Positions 60,293 through 64,000 of a DNA stretch of 64,000 nucleotides are shown in pieces. A program made the position numbers and the translations under genes. The DNA comes from Atherix ibis. Taxonomy: Eukaryota; Arthropoda; Insecta; Diptera; Athericidae. Every line of letters begins with the position of its first letter. Positions within the stretch are counted from its first letter, which is position 1. The DNA lies in the NCBI GenBank assembly GCA_958298945.1, contig OY282606.1, positions 78,293,622 to 78,357,621 on the forward strand. The letters run 5' to 3'. The notes below the pieces were generated by a model that saw only the letters and a program-made list of their open reading frames with translations, searched no databases and had not been told where the DNA came from.

Positions 60293-61065
60293 AAGTTTGG
60301 TGAATGTTGAAATAAGTCAAGCTTTTGACAGAGTTTGGCACTCGGGCTTACACTGGAAGCTTAAGAGGATTCTTGCTTCTACGTATTTTCTACCTAAAAT
60401 TATTCCTTTCCCAATATCTTCTTTGCCATATACGCCGACGATATGGCCTGCCTTGCATCCAGCGATAATCCCCAATATGTTTTCGAAATTTTCCAAATCC
60501 AAATCCAAACCTTATAGAAGTGATTTAATAGGTAGATGATTTAGTATCATGTTAATGAACATAAGTATACCCAGATGACTTTAACTCTCCGCCGTGTACC
60601 ACGTCCTCCCATAAACCTTAATGACAGCGAAATACCATAACACATCGAAGTTCGGTATCTAGGACTGAACTTAGACAAATGCTTGATATTAGAGTGCTTG
60701 CTATCTACAATAAGCTTAGAACATAGAGATACGTTGCCCTGCTGAAACCCATTTGGACTTACAGACTAGAACTGTGGGGCTCTAAAAAACCTTTCAATTC
60801 CAGTCAAATTGAATATCTATAATCAAAAATACAAAAAAAAAGATAATTGTCGAAGTTCCTTTCATTTTCGCAATACTGTTATCCATCGTGACCTTGAAGT
60901 CCCATTTGTTTCTGATGTGGCTGTGTCGCGTTATAAAAAGTTCCATTCTCATATCTCCTATCACACTAATCCTCCTGTACAAGAACTATCCTCCACTTCC
61001 TTTTCTAGAAACACTCATCGAAGCTTTAAGCGTCACTGGTGCCGCGATTTACTAAAATGCTGAGT
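60293..61065 (+). mobile_element. Jockey-clade LINE relic with a legible YADD box
   Basis: Forward frames read VEISQAFDRVWHSGLHWKLKRIL (palm, 60302-60375), then after a deletion YADD (60431-60442) with MACLASSDNP. TLRRVPRPPINLNDSEI follows at about 60582-60635 and VRYLGLNLDK at about 60652-60680. The long C-terminal frame 60830-61062 has NTVIHRDLEVPFVSDVAVSRYKKFHSHISY, then RSFKRHWCRDLL and a stop. The PQG box between the palm start and YADD is missing, so an internal deletion has occurred, besides several stops. The two ends of the fragment are in the right order for one insertion. It is inactive. This is the best preserved Jockey C-terminus in the window. Confidence 0.87.
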
Positions 61066-61306
61066 CTCAATATAAGTACACGCAAGCTGGAGAAGCTTTA
61101 ATGGATATTAACTCCCCACAACCAGTCATGTTAATTATTACTATTATATAAATCTGCTTCTTACTATATGTGAGTGAAGATATCTGTAAAAAAAATTTAA
61201 AAAAAGTTTGGTGAAATAAATTTATTGATTTAGGTATGAATGAAAGCCGAGAAAGTCGAGGAACGGCATATACAAGTGGATCGAAGAAACTTATGGCATA
61301 TACACA

Positions 61307-61696
61307 TCGTCGATACTCGAGAATAGTGACACAAGTCAAAAAAGTAAACTTTTCAGAGTAACTGCTTAAAAATTTCTTGTTTGGTTCGTGGTTTTTTTTA
61401 TAGTCCTGAATTTTAAAAACTTAAATTTCCTGAATTTTAAAAACTTAACTCAGGTGCAATGTGAATCTACTTGTTAATGAACAAACTTTTTTTTGTTCAT
61501 TAACAAGTAGATTCACATTGCACCTGAGTTGGAAGTCGGAGCACAACTAGAATTATGTCGATCTTCGTTAAGAACGACACAACCGCTTTCTAGCGTCTAA
61601 TTTTGGATATACAAATGTGTCGTTTGTTAACCATTTTTACAATAAAATCGAAAATGGCAATTTTTGACTTGTGTCACTATTCTAGAGCATCGACGA
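61307..61696. mobile_element. MITE with ~35-bp TIRs and a central perfect hairpin
   Basis: The left end TCGTCGATACTCGAGAATAG continues GTGACACAAGTCAAAAA. The right end, in reverse complement, is TCGTCGATGCTCTAGAATAG continuing GTGACACAAGTCAAAAA. They differ at only a few positions over about 37 bases. The element is 390 bp and encodes nothing. A 20-24-base direct repeat (CCTGAATTTTAAAAACTTAA) lies at about 61404-61450, and a perfect 39-bp hairpin at 61447-61530. Flanks (CATATACACA left, CATATCAATT right) share CATAT but not directly at the ends, so a target-site duplication is not established. The superfamily is unknown. Confidence 0.82.
61447..61530. repeat. Perfect 39-bp hairpin with 6-base loop
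   Basis: 61447-61485 (starting AACTCAGGTGCAATGTGAAT, ending ATGAACAAA) is exactly reverse-complemented at 61492-61530. The loop is CTTTTT. There is no mismatch in 39 pairs, whereas the surrounding TIRs show several differences. The palindrome is therefore younger than the element or has been kept identical. Confidence 0.97.
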
Positions 61697-62842
61697 CATA
61701 TCAATTTAACATACTGGACGTAATCCTGGCATAACTAAATTGGCTAAAAATATTTTCAAAATAATTTTCCAATATGATAACGACCAAAAGCTCACGATAT
61801 AAAATGAAAATCAATGAAATCCCCCCTTCCCCTCCAACGTTAATTGAACATATAAATTCACAGACTGTCTTGGGCCTATTTTGATTTAGCTAAAAATAGT
61901 GGAAGTCCTTTGGTCAATAGAGTTGCCATGGCATAGAAAAACATAGACCATATAAAATAATAAAAAGATTAAAAAATTTTGTAAACAAGCTCACATATTC
62001 AATTGCAAGACGTTTTGAAGAAAATAATTCTTTTTCTTCTTAAATGTCATGAATTAGAATACTCGAAAAAAAATTATTTATTATATTTAAAATACCACAA
62101 CAACAGAATTTTATAATCGATTTATAATATTGCAGATTGTAAAAGAAATTTATAAAATACAATATATCAAAAGAAACTTTATTTATTTATTTTTTCTTTA
62201 CCTTCAAACTATTCAAAAAAAAGAAGCTCTTCTACTTAAAACTTAATATGGCAAAAATGAAATTATTCAATTTTAAAAATTTCCAAATCATTTTGCAATA
62301 CTATCAATGCCAAATTAATGAGAATTTCTAATTTCAGTAAAAGAAATAATTATTTTTCCGAAATAAATTCGAAAATCAGAAAGCTGCCGGAGTCATATTA
62401 GATTCTCATTGTTAACAACTAAGTTTTAATTATATTAATTATATTTCAGAAATAATTAAATTACTAAAAATTATTTTTTTAAATTTACATTTAAAAAGTA
62501 AGGCATGAATGAACGTACTCACATTTTTCGGCGGTCGGTTGCCAACATTTCAAAATGGGACATCACAAAATATCCATCACCTTCCACATAATTTTTAACT
62601 CCTTCTACTAAAATATCTCAGATTTTCACTTAATTTTTTCAAATTTCCATTTAATTTACACAAATTTCCACTTTATTATCATTTAATATTCACAACAAAT
62701 CACTAAACCAACAACTATCAATCAAAGCCTTTGAAATTTCCCACAAAACTGGTACACGTAACTGCAATGGGAACAATTCTGACCACCACGCAAGAACACG
62801 TCAAATTACCGGTGCAGATCGCATTTGATCGAAGATGCGCTT
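61697..62842. other. AT-rich intergenic sequence
   Basis: No element is recognised. The last 150 bases become less AT-rich and lead into the possible promoter at 62843. Confidence 0.4.
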
Positions 62843-62848
62843 TCAGTT
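62843..62848 (+). promoter_or_regulatory. Possible initiator (TCAGTT)
   Basis: TCAGTT matches the arthropod initiator consensus TCAGTY. It lies within a less AT-rich island, 131-136 bases before the ATG of the small membrane-protein frame. No TATA box stands at the usual distance. Such a short motif occurs often by chance. Confidence 0.15.
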
Positions 62849-62978
62849 CTCGCCCTTCGGCTGAATTGCTGACTATTGTCACATTCCTATTCGAAAACAA
62901 TACCCCTAATTAGAAGCACTGCATATGCGATTGACAGTCCTACTAACACGGTCACGCACATTCTTTCGAGTTAAAAAA

Positions 62979-63140
62979 ATGAGATTAGGAACAAAACAGA
63001 TCTTTTTATTGCTCGTTTTCTCTCTTCTAATTGTTATTCTGTCAATCGAATATCTTCTCCTACCAATGAACAATAATCGTTTCAAGCAATTCTCAATGAT
63101 CCCTTTTCGACATGGACAGAATCTGGAAAAGAATTATTAA
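62979..63140 (+). CDS. Possible small membrane protein, 53 codons
   Basis: ATG in a favourable context (TTAAAAAAATGAG) opens a 53-codon frame: MRLGTKQ, then about 22 strongly hydrophobic residues (IFLLLVFSLLIVILSIEYLLL), then a basic, polar tail with NNNRFKQF and RHGQNLEKNY. This would be a single-pass or signal-anchor protein with a short cytoplasmic N-terminus, like the first exon of a Golgi type II enzyme. I see no donor at the end of the frame, so it would have to be a complete peptide. The island 62700-63140 is less AT-rich than its flanks. No family is recognised, and a chance frame is a real possibility. Confidence 0.25.
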   Translation: MRLGTKQIFLLLVFSLLIVILSIEYLLLPMNNNRFKQFSMIPFRHGQNLEKNY

Positions 63141-63565
63141 TGAAAATATTATTGGTTATGTTGAATTTTTTTATAATCTTACTTTTATTGATAAAATATT
63201 AATTTTTTGCAGTAACTATTTTAATTAATTTATTGAACAAGTTAATTAAACTAAAAAAATATGCCGTAAAAAAATGAAGGTTATAAAGGAGTTTGGCATT
63301 TTTATATTCCTATTAAATTTATTTTATTCATTAATTGAGCATCAAAAATCATCCTACACAATTTCTGATCAAGCTTAAAAAATAAATAATTATATTTTTC
63401 TATAATTGTAATTTTTTTTTATTACAGTTTCCTATAATAACCTAAAAATATGACCAAAAATATCTCATTAAAAAACAAGGCAACGAACGAAAATATTCAT
63501 TTTCGGGTGATTTTTTTGCTGTTTGGTTTTTCATAATTTTAGTTTTGATAGATCACGTATAACAC
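63141..63565. other. AT-rich sequence leading into a transposase relic
   Basis: No gene is seen. The palindromic ATCACGTATAACACGTGAT at about 63551-63569 precedes the DD41D coding relic and may belong to its terminal region. Confidence 0.4.
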
Positions 63566-63569
63566 GTGA

Positions 63570-64000
63570 TGTGGGTTAAAATTGAAAGTGCTCAGTTAGC
63601 ATTGCCATTTTATATGCTATTACCTGAAATCCGCTTAAAAATTATTGAACTTTATTATCAAACTTCGTGCTCTGTGAAAAATGTGTTTAGCGCACTTCGA
63701 CGGTTTTATGTTCGCTATAATCGACTGAGCAAGCCATAGTAATAAAATTTAGCAACAATTTTACACTATTGGTCATCAGACCACTAACCCGTGTGCGTAC
63801 AGAGGAAAATATTGCTGCCGTAGCGTCCGGTGTTGGTGAAATTCACGATTTGTCCATCCCTCGCCGTTTACATCAATTGGGATTGTGTTACTAGACTATG
63901 TGGAAGATTTGCGTAACATCTTGGTCTGAAAGTGTATAAATTCAGCTCATGCAAGAACTGAAGCCGAGCGACCTGCCAAAGCATTGAATTTTCGATAAGT
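63570..64000 (+). pseudogene. DD41D-type transposase relic, N-terminal half, cut by window edge
   Basis: The forward strand reads LPEIRLKIIELYYQTSCSVK then NVFSALRRFYVRYNR (first HTH, 63623-63735). Stops follow, then VRTEENIAAVASGV (63793-63835), SIPRRLHQLGLCY (63857-63895), MWKI, and LKVYKFSSC or IQLMQELKPSD (63940-63975). The order and motifs fit the N-terminal DNA-binding part and linker of the family whose catalytic halves lie at 9960-10570 and 29090-29640. At least three stops and several frame changes occur. The catalytic domain, if present, lies beyond the window. Confidence 0.8.

Noticed and set aside
1..64000. CRISPR array
   Set aside because: No regularly spaced identical repeats with unique spacers. 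The only long array (52100-53130) is contiguous and spacerless, and the genome is eukaryotic.

Overview
The window reads as an AT-rich, gene-poor stretch of an arthropod genome, most likely an insect. The basis is the mobile DNA: mariner elements of several subfamilies, DD41D-type IS630/Tc1/mariner transposases, Jockey-clade LINEs, an RNase H-bearing LINE and a tRNA-derived SINE are the usual mix of insect genomes (Diptera is plausible but not shown). I found no intact host protein-coding gene, no tRNA or rRNA gene and no CRISPR array. Three short stretches (38529-38720, 51263-51456, 62979-63140) look like possible host exons or a small gene, on weak evidence.

Layout. 1-5400: a short tandem duplication, then a 775-bp element with very long inverted arms (2713-3487), a decayed mariner (3635-4850) and a tRNA-type SINE (5155-5330). 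6230-11965: two copies of an AT-rich repeat around a DD41D relic, then the first copy of repeat X. 12000-15600: unique sequence. 15600-19450: a Jockey relic, part of an RNase H-type LINE, a reverse-strand DD41D relic and a full-length but dead mariner with recognisable TIRs. 21700-26800: tails of the RNase H LINE, a Jockey C-terminus and several perfect hairpins. 29000-32500: a third DD41D relic, repeat Y copy 1 and a deletion derivative of the 18223-19452 mariner. 35400-40500: repeat X copies 2 and 3, a candidate exon, a palindrome-rich small element and repeat Y copy 2. 45950-49250: a Jockey relic interrupted by two mariners of different subfamilies, both bounded by TA duplications. 52100-53130: a pyrimidine-rich minisatellite of about 21 bp. 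56000-56735: repeat W in tandem. 60290-61700: a Jockey relic and a MITE with a 39-bp perfect hairpin in its middle. 63570-64000: the start of a fourth DD41D relic, cut by the window edge.

Nothing here works together as a pathway. Every transposase or reverse transcriptase frame is broken by stops, frameshifts or deletions. The least expected signal is the set of perfect, short-loop inverted repeats of unrelated sequence scattered through the window. They may record template-switch mutations, or chimeras made during DNA amplification. Subfamily names and protein comparisons come from memory of the families, with no database search, and approximate boundaries are stated as such.
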